Assembly (NCBI RefSeq): GCF_000621845.1
Contig: NZ_JHXF01000013.1
Span: 1-64,000 of the forward strand
Reading direction: 5' to 3'
Source of the DNA: Ruminococcus flavefaciens MA2007
Lineage (GTDB): Bacteria; Bacillota; Clostridia; Oscillospirales; Ruminococcaceae
DNA length: 64,000 bases
In this document: one piece after another, positions 40,851 to 50,058 of the stretch
Position numbering within the stretch: the stretch's first letter is position 1
Layout of the letters: each line of letters begins with the position of its first letter
Translations under genes and position numbers: made by a program
Notes under the pieces: model-generated
What the model saw: the letters and a program-made list of their open reading frames with translations, nothing else
Databases searched by the model: none
What the model was told of the DNA's origin: nothing

Positions 40851-41600
40851 ATGAAACTTGATAATTGTATCTCAGAAAGAATAAACAAGAAAATATTCCG
40901 CGACGGAAACAAGTGCATAAAGCTGTTTGACGAGGTATTTTCAAAGTCCGACGTTCTCAATGAAGCTCTCAACCATGCAAGAGTTGAGGAAACGGGACTG
41001 AATGTACCAGAGCTTTTCGAGGTAACACGCATTGACGGAAAGTGGGCTATAGTTTCTCAGTTTATCGAGGGCGAAAGGCTATCAGACCTTATTGCGGCAA
41101 ATCCGAAAAAGTATGATGAATATATGGAAATGTTCGTGGATATACAGCTTGATATCCAGTCAAGAAGCTGTCCGCTTTTAAGTCGTCTGAAAGACAAAAT
41201 GAACCGCAAGATAGACCTTACCGACCTTGACGAGACCACAAAATACGACCTCCACACCCGTCTTGACGGTATGAAGAAGCACAACAAGCTCTGTCACGGC
41301 GACTATACTCCCTCAAATATAATCATAACTCCCGATAACAAGCCATATATCCTCGACTGGGCTCATGCTACTCAGGGCAATGCTTCGGCAGACGCAGCAA
41401 GAACGTATCTCACTTTCTGCCTTGAGGGAAATATCGCAGGCGCAGACAAGTACCTTGATATTTTCTGCAAGAAGAGTGCAACTGCAAAGAAATATGTTCA
41501 ATCTTGGATGCCCATAGTTGCAGCTTCGCAATCTGTGAAGAAAAAAGACAAGGAAAAAGACATTCTCCTTTCGTGGGTGAATGTGGTCGATTATGAGTAA
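40851..41600 (+). CDS. Aminoglycoside phosphotransferase/choline kinase-like protein
   Basis: 249 residues. KLCHGDYTPSNIIITPDNKP contains the catalytic HGD...N loop of protein-kinase-like phosphotransferases, and YILDWAHATQGNASAD the metal-binding Asp. The N-lobe starts IFRDGNKCIKLFDE with the ATP-anchoring Lys. It phosphorylates a small alcohol or amine; the substrate is unknown and resistance is not implied. AAAGGAG lies nine bases before the ATG, 14 bases after adhE. The following channel gene overlaps its end, so it belongs to the fermentation operon, an odd neighbour there. Confidence 0.8.
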   Translation: MKLDNCISERINKKIFRDGNKCIKLFDEVFSKSDVLNEALNHARVEETGLNVPELFEVTRIDGKWAIVSQFIEGERLSDLIAANPKKYDEYMEMFVDIQLDIQSRSCPLLSRLKDKMNRKIDLTDLDETTKYDLHTRLDGMKKHNKLCHGDYTPSNIIITPDNKPYILDWAHATQGNASADAARTYLTFCLEGNIAGADKYLDIFCKKSATAKKYVQSWMPIVAASQSVKKKDKEKDILLSWVNVVDYE

Positions 41601-42234
41601 AAACGCCGGGAAATATGTTGTTCTTATTTTGAATGCAGTGCTTTCGGGCATTATGATAAGCGTCGGCGGTGCGGTGTATCTGCTGTGCGAAAATAAGATA
41701 ATCGGCAGCTTTCTTTTCAGCTTCGGACTTTTCACTATAGTTCAGAGAGGATTTGCTCTGTATACGGGAAAAGTCGGGTATATCCCCGAAAACTCTCCCG
41801 TTTATATCATCGAAGTCATCGTCACGCTTATCGGAAATGCCATAGGTACTGCATTTGCAGCAGTTATGTTACAGCAGACGAGGTTCTCGCAGACGCTTTG
41901 CGAAAAAGCCGAGCTGTGCATGACCGCAAAGACAGGCGATACTATCGTCAGTCAGCTTATCCTCGGAGCATTCTGCGGAATGCTCATGTATCTTGCAGTA
42001 GACAATGCTAAAGAATGCAGAAAAAGAAATGCTGATATATCATTGGTTTTAGGAATTTCCATACCTGTGATGATATTCATAATCTGCGGCTTCAATCATT
42101 CAATCGCAGATACATTTTATATGTTTATGGCAGGAACTTTTCCAATTGATATGCCGTATATACTGACAGTCGCGGCAGGCAATGCCATAGGAGGCATGAT
42201 GATGCCCCTCGTAAAAAAGATAACCTCATCTTGA
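41593..42234 (+). CDS. Formate/nitrite transporter (FocA-like) family channel
   Basis: 213 residues, six membrane helices. NAVLSGIMISVGGAVYLLC and the late CGFNHSIADTFYMFMAG helix match the formate/nitrite transporter family; the conserved His lies in GFNHSIAD. It forms a pentameric channel that exports formate made by PFL. ATG 41593 overlaps the kinase stop by eight bases, so translation is coupled. Last gene of the operon. Compared with E. coli FocA (about 285 residues) it is short but contains both half-repeats. Confidence 0.85.
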   Translation: MSKNAGKYVVLILNAVLSGIMISVGGAVYLLCENKIIGSFLFSFGLFTIVQRGFALYTGKVGYIPENSPVYIIEVIVTLIGNAIGTAFAAVMLQQTRFSQTLCEKAELCMTAKTGDTIVSQLILGAFCGMLMYLAVDNAKECRKRNADISLVLGISIPVMIFIICGFNHSIADTFYMFMAGTFPIDMPYILTVAAGNAIGGMMMPLVKKITSS

Positions 42235-42250
42235 TACTTCCGTATATACA

Positions 42251-42285
42251 AAACAAGGCAGGGATTTTTATTCCCTGCCTTGTTT
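42251..42285. terminator. Bidirectional terminator
   Basis: AAACAAGGCAGGGA and TCCCTGCCTTGTTT form a perfect 14-bp stem with a 7-base loop between convergent genes. Confidence 0.9.
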
Positions 42286-42297
42286 GTTTCTGTGTAA

Positions 42298-45200
42298 TTA
42301 TTCTTCCTTACGTCGTATTTTCATACTGCTTTTTAAGCAAATTATTCCAAGTCCGAGCATTGCCATTGCAATGGTCATTATGATGATATGCGTAAGGGAA
42401 TTATCGCCTGTCTGAGGCAGGTCAACAGCTTCATTCGCTGAATTTACGCCCTTTCCCGTCTTGGGATCGACAGTGTATTTTTCAAGTGCCTTACCTGTGC
42501 TGTCATAGATGGTTATCTCGCGGTTTCCGTCGCTGCTGTGCTTTATTGTAATATCTGTACCGCCTACATTATTCTTGCGGAGGTAATCTTTCAATGCCCA
42601 GTTGCCAAGCACCTCGTCAGAGGCAATATTGCTCTTTTCGTCATCTGTCTTTGTTTCGCTGCTGTTTTCAGCTGTGAATACAGGCGACTTCTCACCCTTG
42701 CTCCAGCTGTTGAGGTCTGTTCCGTCCTTTGTATAAAACAGCAGATGTGAAAGACCTTCCTTGTTATTGGACATCATATCATCAAGATATGCGCTTACTT
42801 CTTTAAGAATATTCGGCATATTTGCTTTATTTGCATTCAGAGCAGCTGCAAACTCATCAGAAGCCATTTCTGCGGCAGTTTTTGAAGCTGTTTTCAGTTC
42901 TCCGCCGACAACGGTACCCGAAGCTGCCTTTTTATCGAGCTCCTTGCCTGCTGTCTTATAAACTGCGCTTCCATTGTAATAGCACTCGTAATCAAGTGAA
43001 ATACCGGCGTTTCTTCCGTTTATACCGCCAACATCAATAGTTGTGATGAGAGATTCAACATTTCCGTATGTAAAACAGTTTATATTTGTACCACCTGACA
43101 TACCTGTAAGTCCGCCGACTATTGCCTTGTTGTTGCTTTCTGCATTGGCAGAAATATTGCCGAGAGTAAAGCAGTTCACCTGTGCGGAGCGGTTCGTCAT
43201 TCCTGCCAGACCGCCTGCATATACGGTCGAAGTTCCTGTAGCAGCGTTTATCTCAACATTTGTGCAGCAGTCTGTGATAGTGCCGCGGAGAGTACTGCCG
43301 ACAAGTCCGCCTATTCTTGCAAAGGATTCTCTTGTTTTAGCATTGATGCTGCCTTCAACGGAGCAGTTGTCAATGACAAAGCCGTTCTGAGCCCATGCAA
43401 TGAGTCCGCCCACATTTGCTTCATAGCGTGAATCAACATTTATGGAGATATCCCTGAGCTTGATATTTCTGATAGTAACAAGCTTTTCATCAGCTTCGGG
43501 AGTGAGGTTCGTATCATGCTCACCTGCTGCCAGACCAAATAATCCTGAAAGGTATATATCCGCAGGAGCGTCCTTGCTGCCTATTGTAAGACCTGTAATA
43601 GTATGATTTCTGCCGTCAAAGTTTCCTCTGAACGGATATACGGAAACATTTTCCTTCTGTCCGTTTATCTCTGCCTGAATAGCATGACCGATAGGGAGCC
43701 AGTCGCCGCCTGTAAGGTTGATATCGCTGTCAAGTGCGAACCATATGCCCTTCCAGTCAACGTCGTCATTCATAGCCTCGGCAATGTAACGGAGCTGTGC
43801 TTCTGTTTTAATAAGATATGGTTCTTCCTCTGTGCCCTTGCCGCCTGCGAATTTTGAAGTATCGGCAGGAGTGTATGTTGTCGTGTCATTATATGTTGAC
43901 TTGTCCTTTGCGGTTTTAAGTGCCTCATCGTAAGCTTCACCATTAGCCGAACCGTCGGAGGAAACTGTCTTTTTCACCTCTCCGTTCTCAACTGTAATAG
44001 TAACAACCACCTTTTTATCCTTGTCACGTCCGTACCATGTACCGTCGTTGAGCTTCGGCTCCTCTTTTTTCACTATCTCAGCTTCGGGCTGTACATATGT
44101 CGCTTCTTCATAATCGTCTGCAAATGTTACCTCGTTATCATATTTCCATGCTTTAAGTGAATTATTCGTGATTCCGAACTGCGTAAGCTCAGCAGGGAAC
44201 GCCTTGAAATTAGCATTCAGCTTCTCAGCAAGCTTGCTGTAATCCTTTGAGGTATAAGCCTCGTTTTTGTATACAACTCCGCCTGTGTAAGCCATACCCT
44301 CGTCGCTTACACCCGATGAAACTCTTGTACCAACATTAGCAACGGGATCAACTGTTTTACCACCTATCTTCATTGAAGCTTCGCCGTTGTAATAGCAGTC
44401 GTATGTATGGCCGATACCTGTTATCCAGCCTGAAACAGCTCCTGTATATATTGAATAATCATTTGTTTCGTGCTGACCTGCGCCGTAGCAGTTCACCAGA
44501 TATCCTGCATTTACAGCAACAAGTGAGCTGATAACAGCCATACCTTCATCCTCACGGTTTCCGCTGCCGTAAACATTTCCGAGAGAGTAGCTGTTTGCAA
44601 CAAGACCTCTGTTCACCAGTGCGGCAAGACCGCCTGTTTCACCGAATGAGCCGCCCTTGGTCACTGTGCAGTAAGCGTCAACATCAGTCATGCAGTTGAT
44701 GATAGCACCTTTGTAAACGTATGAAGCGATTCCGCCGACAAAGTTATTGCCCTTATCAGAGGTCAGGGTAATTTTGCCCTTGACTGAGCAGCTGTCGATC
44801 ACCGCTCCCTTGCAGCCTTCGCCCTCGGAGTTCATAACTGCTGCGATACCGCCTGCATATGCGCTTGAATTATAGGAAATATTGATAAGCACATCTGTAA
44901 GCTTCACATTCTTTACAACTGCATTCGTACCAAGAACGCTGAAAAATCCGATATAATTCTTGCCGTCCTCAAGCTTTTTAGCAGTATCGGCGCTGCCAAC
45001 TGTCATACCCTTTACAGTATGTCCCTTTCCGTCGAAGCTGCCGTTGAAAACATAGTCGCTGTCGCCGATAGGAGTCCACTCCTTGTCGGATACGTCAATA
45101 TCGCTCATAAGCTCGATGAACACACCTGAATAGTCGATATGCTCGGAGAGCGACAAAGCAAATGCGCGAAGCTGGTCTGCTGTTTTCAGCATATATGGCT

Positions 45201-46761
45201 CCTCAGCAGTACCCTTTCCCGATTCAAATATGGAAGTATCAATAACATCATTTATGAAAACTTCATCTGAAAGAGTTATCTTTCCCTCGTCGGAGAGCTT
45301 CCAGAGCTTGAACTCCGTATCGCCAAGAGTCTTAGCGATATCATAGAAATTATCGTTGAGCTTCTTTACGAATTCGGCGCTGTTTATCTCTTTGACCTTT
45401 TCAGCGGTAAACGTACCCTCTGCATTCATAGAGCCTGCACCGTGAGATACAGCTTCAACTGCTGATGCAGAACCTGTCTCGTTTACATAATTCAGCTTAG
45501 CGCTTTCTGCGTAATAATCATATTTTCCCGAAGCCGCAGGCATAAGGGCTCCGTTGATGATACCTGCGCAGTTTGCGGCGTCTGCCTGTGCTATAGTTCC
45601 GACAGTGACATTTCCTGCCGAGAAGCAGTTATACTGCGCCGAGGTCATCATGCCTGCAACACCGCCTGCATAAAGGAAAAGTCCGCTTGCTGTAAGGACC
45701 TTTACAGCGCCTGTGTCAGCGCAGTTTACGATATATGTGTCGTTGCCTGCCATGGAAACGATACCTGCGCCGTATGCAATTTTAGTGCCTGACGATGACT
45801 CAACGCCTGCTTCTGATATGCAGTTTGAAATAGTTGCATTTCCTGCCGCTCTGCCAACTACACCGCCTGTCATTACCATAGCTTCGTTTGTCTTGGCAGA
45901 TACAGAACCGCTGACACTACAGCTGTCAACTACTGCGTGACCGTCCGTCTTTGAAACAGCCCTGCTTGTGATATCACCTGTGATTCCGCCTGCCCTGACC
46001 ACCTTTGCTCCGGAAACACTGATATCAACGTTTTCGAGCTTTATTCCCGAGACCTTCGCTGTGCTGAGAAGCGTTGAGAACAAGCCCACATTGGTTTCTT
46101 CAGAATAGGGAGCTTTTTCAGTTGTTTTGATATTGAGTCCTTTAATGACATGACCTCTGCCGTTGAAATTGCCTGCAAATATCTTATCCAGATTCTTGCC
46201 TGCCGCGCCCTCAGCTCCTATAGGATTCCAGTTTTCGATTTCCGACAGGTCGATATCCGCGTCAAGCACGATATACTTGCCCATATAGTTTTCTCCCTCG
46301 TCAACGCTCTTTGCAAAAGCAGAAAGCTGAGCAGCCGTCTTTATCACAAAGGGATCATTTGCACTGCCTATACCGTCCTCAAAGCACTCGGGAGCATTGC
46401 TTTTTGCAAGAGCATTATTTACAGCATTTATTATACCTTCGCTGCTGTATGTTGCTCCACTTACAGCGTCAATGCCTGACGTGCCGTTTGCAGCTATGAT
46501 ATCAGGGATTATCACCTTTGCTCTCTCCCAGTATGAAGGAGTATCCTTTTGGTCTGTAACGTCTATGGCGGATATAGAACCGTCCTTGATAGTTACCGAA
46601 ACTGTGATATCTCCGTTGAAGCCGCCTGCCGTACCCGTATACGTTCCGTCTTTATAGGCGGAAGCTCCGCTGACAGCGGCAAAATGAACGGAATTCGTCA
46701 TCAGCGCCGCAGACAATACAGCGCATAAAAGACGTTTGTTGCGTAGTCTGTGTTTCTTCAT
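42298..46761 (-). CDS. Sortase-anchored surface protein with FMN-binding domain and three GLUG modules
   Basis: 1487 residues. A signal peptide covers about 1-35. Residues 36-120 form an FMN-binding domain (YKDGTYTGTAGGFNGDITV; DAVSGATYSSEGI, the DxxSGAT pattern where ApbE enzymes attach FMN to Thr or Ser). Three modules of about 350-430 residues follow, each opening with a DPFVIKTAAQLSAFAKSV-like block and an FNGRGHVIKGL motif, then GLUG repeats. A second, weaker FMN-bind-like segment lies near 890-950 (LNDGTWYGRDKDKKVVVTIT). The C-terminus has VDLPQTGDN, a membrane helix and a basic tail: cell-wall sorting by sortase. Likely an extracellular flavin electron carrier or adhesin. GAGG nine bases before ATG; its promoter shares half-sites with the nitrogenase-like operon. 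Confidence 0.88.
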   Translation of the reverse strand: MKKHRLRNKRLLCAVLSAALMTNSVHFAAVSGASAYKDGTYTGTAGGFNGDITVSVTIKDGSISAIDVTDQKDTPSYWERAKVIIPDIIAANGTSGIDAVSGATYSSEGIINAVNNALAKSNAPECFEDGIGSANDPFVIKTAAQLSAFAKSVDEGENYMGKYIVLDADIDLSEIENWNPIGAEGAAGKNLDKIFAGNFNGRGHVIKGLNIKTTEKAPYSEETNVGLFSTLLSTAKVSGIKLENVDISVSGAKVVRAGGITGDITSRAVSKTDGHAVVDSCSVSGSVSAKTNEAMVMTGGVVGRAAGNATISNCISEAGVESSSGTKIAYGAGIVSMAGNDTYIVNCADTGAVKVLTASGLFLYAGGVAGMMTSAQYNCFSAGNVTVGTIAQADAANCAGIINGALMPAASGKYDYYAESAKLNYVNETGSASAVEAVSHGAGSMNAEGTFTAEKVKEINSAEFVKKLNDNFYDIAKTLGDTEFKLWKLSDEGKITLSDEVFINDVIDTSIFESGKGTAEEPYMLKTADQLRAFALSLSEHIDYSGVFIELMSDIDVSDKEWTPIGDSDYVFNGSFDGKGHTVKGMTVGSADTAKKLEDGKNYIGFFSVLGTNAVVKNVKLTDVLINISYNSSAYAGGIAAVMNSEGEGCKGAVIDSCSVKGKITLTSDKGNNFVGGIASYVYKGAIINCMTDVDAYCTVTKGGSFGETGGLAALVNRGLVANSYSLGNVYGSGNREDEGMAVISSLVAVNAGYLVNCYGAGQHETNDYSIYTGAVSGWITGIGHTYDCYYNGEASMKIGGKTVDPVANVGTRVSSGVSDEGMAYTGGVVYKNEAYTSKDYSKLAEKLNANFKAFPAELTQFGITNNSLKAWKYDNEVTFADDYEEATYVQPEAEIVKKEEPKLNDGTWYGRDKDKKVVVTITVENGEVKKTVSSDGSANGEAYDEALKTAKDKSTYNDTTTYTPADTSKFAGGKGTEEEPYLIKTEAQLRYIAEAMNDDVDWKGIWFALDSDINLTGGDWLPIGHAIQAEINGQKENVSVYPFRGNFDGRNHTITGLTIGSKDAPADIYLSGLFGLAAGEHDTNLTPEADEKLVTIRNIKLRDISINVDSRYEANVGGLIAWAQNGFVIDNCSVEGSINAKTRESFARIGGLVGSTLRGTITDCCTNVEINAATGTSTVYAGGLAGMTNRSAQVNCFTLGNISANAESNNKAIVGGLTGMSGGTNINCFTYGNVESLITTIDVGGINGRNAGISLDYECYYNGSAVYKTAGKELDKKAASGTVVGGELKTASKTAAEMASDEFAAALNANKANMPNILKEVSAYLDDMMSNNKEGLSHLLFYTKDGTDLNSWSKGEKSPVFTAENSSETKTDDEKSNIASDEVLGNWALKDYLRKNNVGGTDITIKHSSDGNREITIYDSTGKALEKYTVDPKTGKGVNSANEAVDLPQTGDNSLTHIIIMTIAMAMLGLGIICLKSSMKIRRKEE

Positions 46762-46824
46762 TTTTATGACCTCACTTTATTATGTATTGATAATAATTTA
46801 ACAGCTGGATATAAAAAATAAGCC

Positions 46825-46875
46825 GTTAGTAATTACTAACACAATTAGTATAGCACTCTTTATTGCATATGTCAA
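46825..46875 (-). promoter_or_regulatory. Promoter of the surface-protein gene with TTAGTA/TACTAA operator
   Basis: Minus strand TTGACA (46875-46870), 17 bases, TATACT (46852-46847). A 16-bp palindrome GTTAGTAATTACTAAC (46825-46840) sits just downstream, and a further TACTAA half-site overlaps the -10 (46850-46845). Position suits a repressor. Confidence 0.75.
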
Positions 46876-46953
46876 CAGTTTTTTACGTTTTCTATATTGC
46901 AGATAATACAAATGCCAATAACAAATTATGATAAATAACCTAGAATTGAATGT

Positions 46954-46991
46954 AAAAAACAGTCGCTCATAATACAGAGCGGCTGTTTTTT
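46954..46991 (-). terminator. Terminator of the nitrogenase-like/importer operon
   Basis: AAAAAACAGCCGCTC-type stem (one G-U) with an 8-base loop and T-run, 32 bases after the ATPase gene stop. Confidence 0.88.
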
Positions 46992-47022
46992 ATATGGAGA
47001 GTTTTTGACCAGATTGCGGTAT

Positions 47023-47808
47023 TTAAACAAGATAAAGCGGTGTAACGCTTTTATATTCCTTTCCCATATAACTGAAATTATCAATGAATACCTGAACAGA
47101 AAACGATCTTTTCATATTGTCCTCGTTTACAATATCTTCAGCGTTACCGAAAATATTTGTGCCGTCCCTGTTAAGGATGAGTGCTTTATCTGATATTTTC
47201 AAGGCGTGTTCGGGATAATGAGTGTTAACAATTGCAGATATACTTCTTTTTTCTGATAACTTTCTTATAGTTTCCAGTATTATCAACTGATTTTTGAAGT
47301 CAAGATTTGACTCAGGTTCATCAAGAACAAGCATAGAAGGATCTATGGTAAGAGCTCTTGCAATAAGTACCATCTGCAGCTCACCGCCGCTCATTTCAGT
47401 GCAGAGTTTGTCTGCAAGATAGGTTATTCCCATATCCTCCATTGCACGTTCAGCTGCATCGCGGTCCTCAGCTTTGGGTTGTGAGAACGTACCGAGGTGA
47501 GCACTCCTTCCAAGCGTTACCATGTCTATTGCGGAATATCCGAAAGCAGAGCCCTTCGCCTGCGGAACATAAGCTATTTTCTGCCAGAAATCACGGCTTT
47601 TAATATTTTTTATGTCTGTGCCGTCTATGAGTGATTTTCCGCTTTCCCATTTTAAAAGTCCCATCATGCATTTCAGCAGAGTAGTCTTTCCGACACCGTT
47701 TGAACCAAGTACGGATAAAACTTCACCATCCCTGACTTCAAAATTGATATTCCTGAGTATTTTTGTATTTTTATAGCCGAAGCAGCCGTTTTTTACCTCG
47801 AATTTCAT
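47023..47808 (-). CDS. FecE-type ABC transporter ATPase
   Basis: 261 residues. GSNGVGKTTLLKCMMGLLKW (Walker A), MSGGELQMVLIARAL (signature) and MLVLDEPESNLDFKNQ (Walker B). Membership of the iron-siderophore/cobalamin (FecE/BtuD) group is supported by VPQAKGSAFGYSAIDMVTLG. It powers uptake through the adjacent permease. Overlaps the permease stop by four bases (ATGA) and is last in the operon. Confidence 0.93.
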   Translation of the reverse strand: MKFEVKNGCFGYKNTKILRNINFEVRDGEVLSVLGSNGVGKTTLLKCMMGLLKWESGKSLIDGTDIKNIKSRDFWQKIAYVPQAKGSAFGYSAIDMVTLGRSAHLGTFSQPKAEDRDAAERAMEDMGITYLADKLCTEMSGGELQMVLIARALTIDPSMLVLDEPESNLDFKNQLIILETIRKLSEKRSISAIVNTHYPEHALKISDKALILNRDGTNIFGNAEDIVNEDNMKRSFSVQVFIDNFSYMGKEYKSVTPLYLV

Positions 47809-48824
47809 GTCCAGGAACCTCCTGTTTTTCTAAGAAGTATTATAAATACGGGAGCACCGATTATTGCGGTAAGTATGGATATAGGTATCTCTGCGGAAGT
47901 CGCACTTCTTGCAAAGGTGTCCATAACTATCATCAGAAATGCTCCTGCACCTGCGCTTATCGGTATGACGGAGCGGTTGTTGTTTCCTCCTATCATTCGT
48001 GCTATATGAGGAACAAGAAGCCCCATCCAGCCAACCTGTCCGCACATTGATACGCATGAGGCAGTTATCATAGAAGCCGCCGCAATAAATACGATACGCA
48101 TTATCTGCACGTTCATACCAAGAGAGCTTGCTTCATCATCGTTCAGTGAAAGTATATTAAGTCTCCAGCGAAGTGCATAGATCACAATTGTCCCCACAAG
48201 GATGAAAGGTACTCCCATTATGAGATTATTGTATGTTGCTCTTGACATACTTCCCATGAGCCAGTAAGTTATTACAGGCAGCTCTTCTTCAGGATCCGCG
48301 ATGTATTTCAGCAGCGAGACAAGTGCTTCAAATACTGCTGATATGACCATACCTGCAAGAACTATCATAACGATACTGTTCTTGCCGTTGCGTCGGCTGA
48401 GAGAATAGGTTATGAAGCATGACAGAAGTCCGAATGCAAGAGCCGAAAGCTGTACGCTTATAAGTCCTCCGCCTATAAGAAGCGCCAGAACTGCACCGAA
48501 TGAAGCTCCGCTTGCTACTCCGAGAGTATCGGGAGTTGCCAGCGGATTGGAAAAAAGCCCCTGAAAGGCAGCACCTGCACAGGAAAGTCCTGCACCTACA
48601 ACTGCCGCAAGTATTATACGCGGCAGTCTTACGCTGAAAATTACGGTATATCCCGTTTTGTCAACTGTTTTGCCTGTAAATCCCGAAAAAAGTATATCGA
48701 CCGTTTCTTTTACGCTCAGGGAATAGCGTCCTATTCCGAGGCATACTATGGCTGCGATAACAGGAAGTATTATCAGTATGACTGCCGCCAGAAATGACGG
48801 CAGCCGCTTTTTTTCACTTGTCAT
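47805..48824 (-). CDS. FecCD-type ABC transporter permease
   Basis: 339 residues, about ten membrane helices. GLSCAGAAFQGLFSNPLATP, then DTLGVASGASFGAVLALLIG, and later GQVGWMGLLVPHIARMIGG (coupling motif) are hallmarks of the FecCD/BtuC family importing siderophores, haem or corrinoids. The start at 48824 follows one base after the upstream stop, so translation is probably coupled; the longer frame would overlap the binding-protein gene by 59 bases. Confidence 0.92.
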   Translation of the reverse strand: MTSEKKRLPSFLAAVILIILPVIAAIVCLGIGRYSLSVKETVDILFSGFTGKTVDKTGYTVIFSVRLPRIILAAVVGAGLSCAGAAFQGLFSNPLATPDTLGVASGASFGAVLALLIGGGLISVQLSALAFGLLSCFITYSLSRRNGKNSIVMIVLAGMVISAVFEALVSLLKYIADPEEELPVITYWLMGSMSRATYNNLIMGVPFILVGTIVIYALRWRLNILSLNDDEASSLGMNVQIMRIVFIAAASMITASCVSMCGQVGWMGLLVPHIARMIGGNNNRSVIPISAGAGAFLMIVMDTFARSATSAEIPISILTAIIGAPVFIILLRKTGGSWT

Positions 48825-48825
48825 A

Positions 48826-50034
48826 TTACGATTTCTTGCCCGAAGCTGCCCGTGCAGGGTGATATATTTTCTGTATCTCCTCATCTGTAAGCTCTACGCC
48901 ATAGTGCTCACTATAGAAGCTCCTCAGCTCATTGTCCATGTCCATATCAGCAAAAAGCTCAGGCTGTATGGTCTTGGCAAGCCATTTCAGCACAAGAGGA
49001 GTATCAGACGCAGGCGGGAACCAGCGGTACATACCAAGAGGGTACTTGTAGACCTTACCTTCCTTTACAGCCTTGACATTGCTCCAGTCATTGCCCTCGA
49101 CAGTGTTATTTATGAGATCTTCAGGCAGATGTGAGCTGAAATTCGTGATGAGTATGATATCGGGATCCCATTCGTATATCTGTTCCATATTTACTTCCGC
49201 ACTGCCTTTGAGCGCAGCAGCAACATTGTTTCCGCCTGCTGTTTCTATCCAGTACTTAGCAAAGAAATCAGAGCCGCCTGCCTTTATTACTCCGTCATCG
49301 TAGCTGAACAGTATCAGCACGTCCGGACGCTCGTCTGTGGGTATCTTATCTGTTACAGCCTTTATCTCCTCGGCTGTTTTCCTTCCGTCGGCAATTATCT
49401 CGTTTGCAGTCTCGCTCTCGCCGTATATCTCACCGAAAAGTTTGATCCATGCAGCATAGGTCTCAACGCAGTCGTAGTCTGCGATAGTTGTGGAAAAGCC
49501 CACTGCAGGAATACCTGCATTGTCATACATAGCGCGTTCCTCTGTGTTAGCGGCAGAATAAAACACTACATCGGGCTTCATCGAGAGAAGCTGTTCTACA
49601 TTTACCTCGCCGTTCTCAACAAAGCTTGTATCAGCGTTTGCGAGCTCAGGGAATACGTTTATAAGGTATGAATTCTTTGCAGCAGCCATAGAACTTGGAT
49701 GAATACCGATTATATCCTCAGCTGATCCTCTGAACAGACAGTATACTGACGGCAGTGGAAGTATGGAGGAAATAACGATTCGATGCATCTCTTTCGGCAG
49801 AGTAACCTCGACGCCTGTATGGTCGATGATAGTTCTTGTTTCATCACTTTCGGTATCTGTTTTTTCGTCTTTCACAGCTTCGTTGTAAGTTGCGTCGGTG
49901 ACATTTACAGTTGTTGCTTCCTGCTTGCCGTCACTGTTTTCTGATCCGTTGCCAGCTGTGCTTCCGCAGCCTGTAAAGCATGACAGCATCAGCATTGCCG
50001 ACAGCGTACTTGTCAGTATCTTTTTTAAACTCAT
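48826..50034 (-). CDS. Periplasmic-binding-protein-like lipoprotein (FepB/BtuF type)
   Basis: 402 residues. Lipoprotein signal MSLKKILTSTLSAMLMLSCF with TGC as lipobox, then a Ser/Asp/Thr-rich linker. Two helical-backbone lobes follow: TRTIIDHTGVEVTLPKEMHR, VEQLLSMKPDVVFYSA, and the second lobe VNMEQIYEWDPDIILITNF. It captures a ligand outside and delivers it to the FecCD permease. YKYPLGMYRWFPPASDTPLV near 335 is rich in aromatics, as in family members binding flat ligands. 24 bases after the nitrogenase-like gene on the same strand. Confidence 0.92.
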   Translation of the reverse strand: MSLKKILTSTLSAMLMLSCFTGCGSTAGNGSENSDGKQEATTVNVTDATYNEAVKDEKTDTESDETRTIIDHTGVEVTLPKEMHRIVISSILPLPSVYCLFRGSAEDIIGIHPSSMAAAKNSYLINVFPELANADTSFVENGEVNVEQLLSMKPDVVFYSAANTEERAMYDNAGIPAVGFSTTIADYDCVETYAAWIKLFGEIYGESETANEIIADGRKTAEEIKAVTDKIPTDERPDVLILFSYDDGVIKAGGSDFFAKYWIETAGGNNVAAALKGSAEVNMEQIYEWDPDIILITNFSSHLPEDLINNTVEGNDWSNVKAVKEGKVYKYPLGMYRWFPPASDTPLVLKWLAKTIQPELFADMDMDNELRSFYSEHYGVELTDEEIQKIYHPARAASGKKS

Positions 50035-50058
50035 ATTTTTAGTCCTTTCGTTTCCCTG

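Noticed and set aside
40851..41600. Aminoglycoside resistance gene
   Set aside because: Only the general kinase fold is shared; operon context is fermentation and resistance cannot be inferred.
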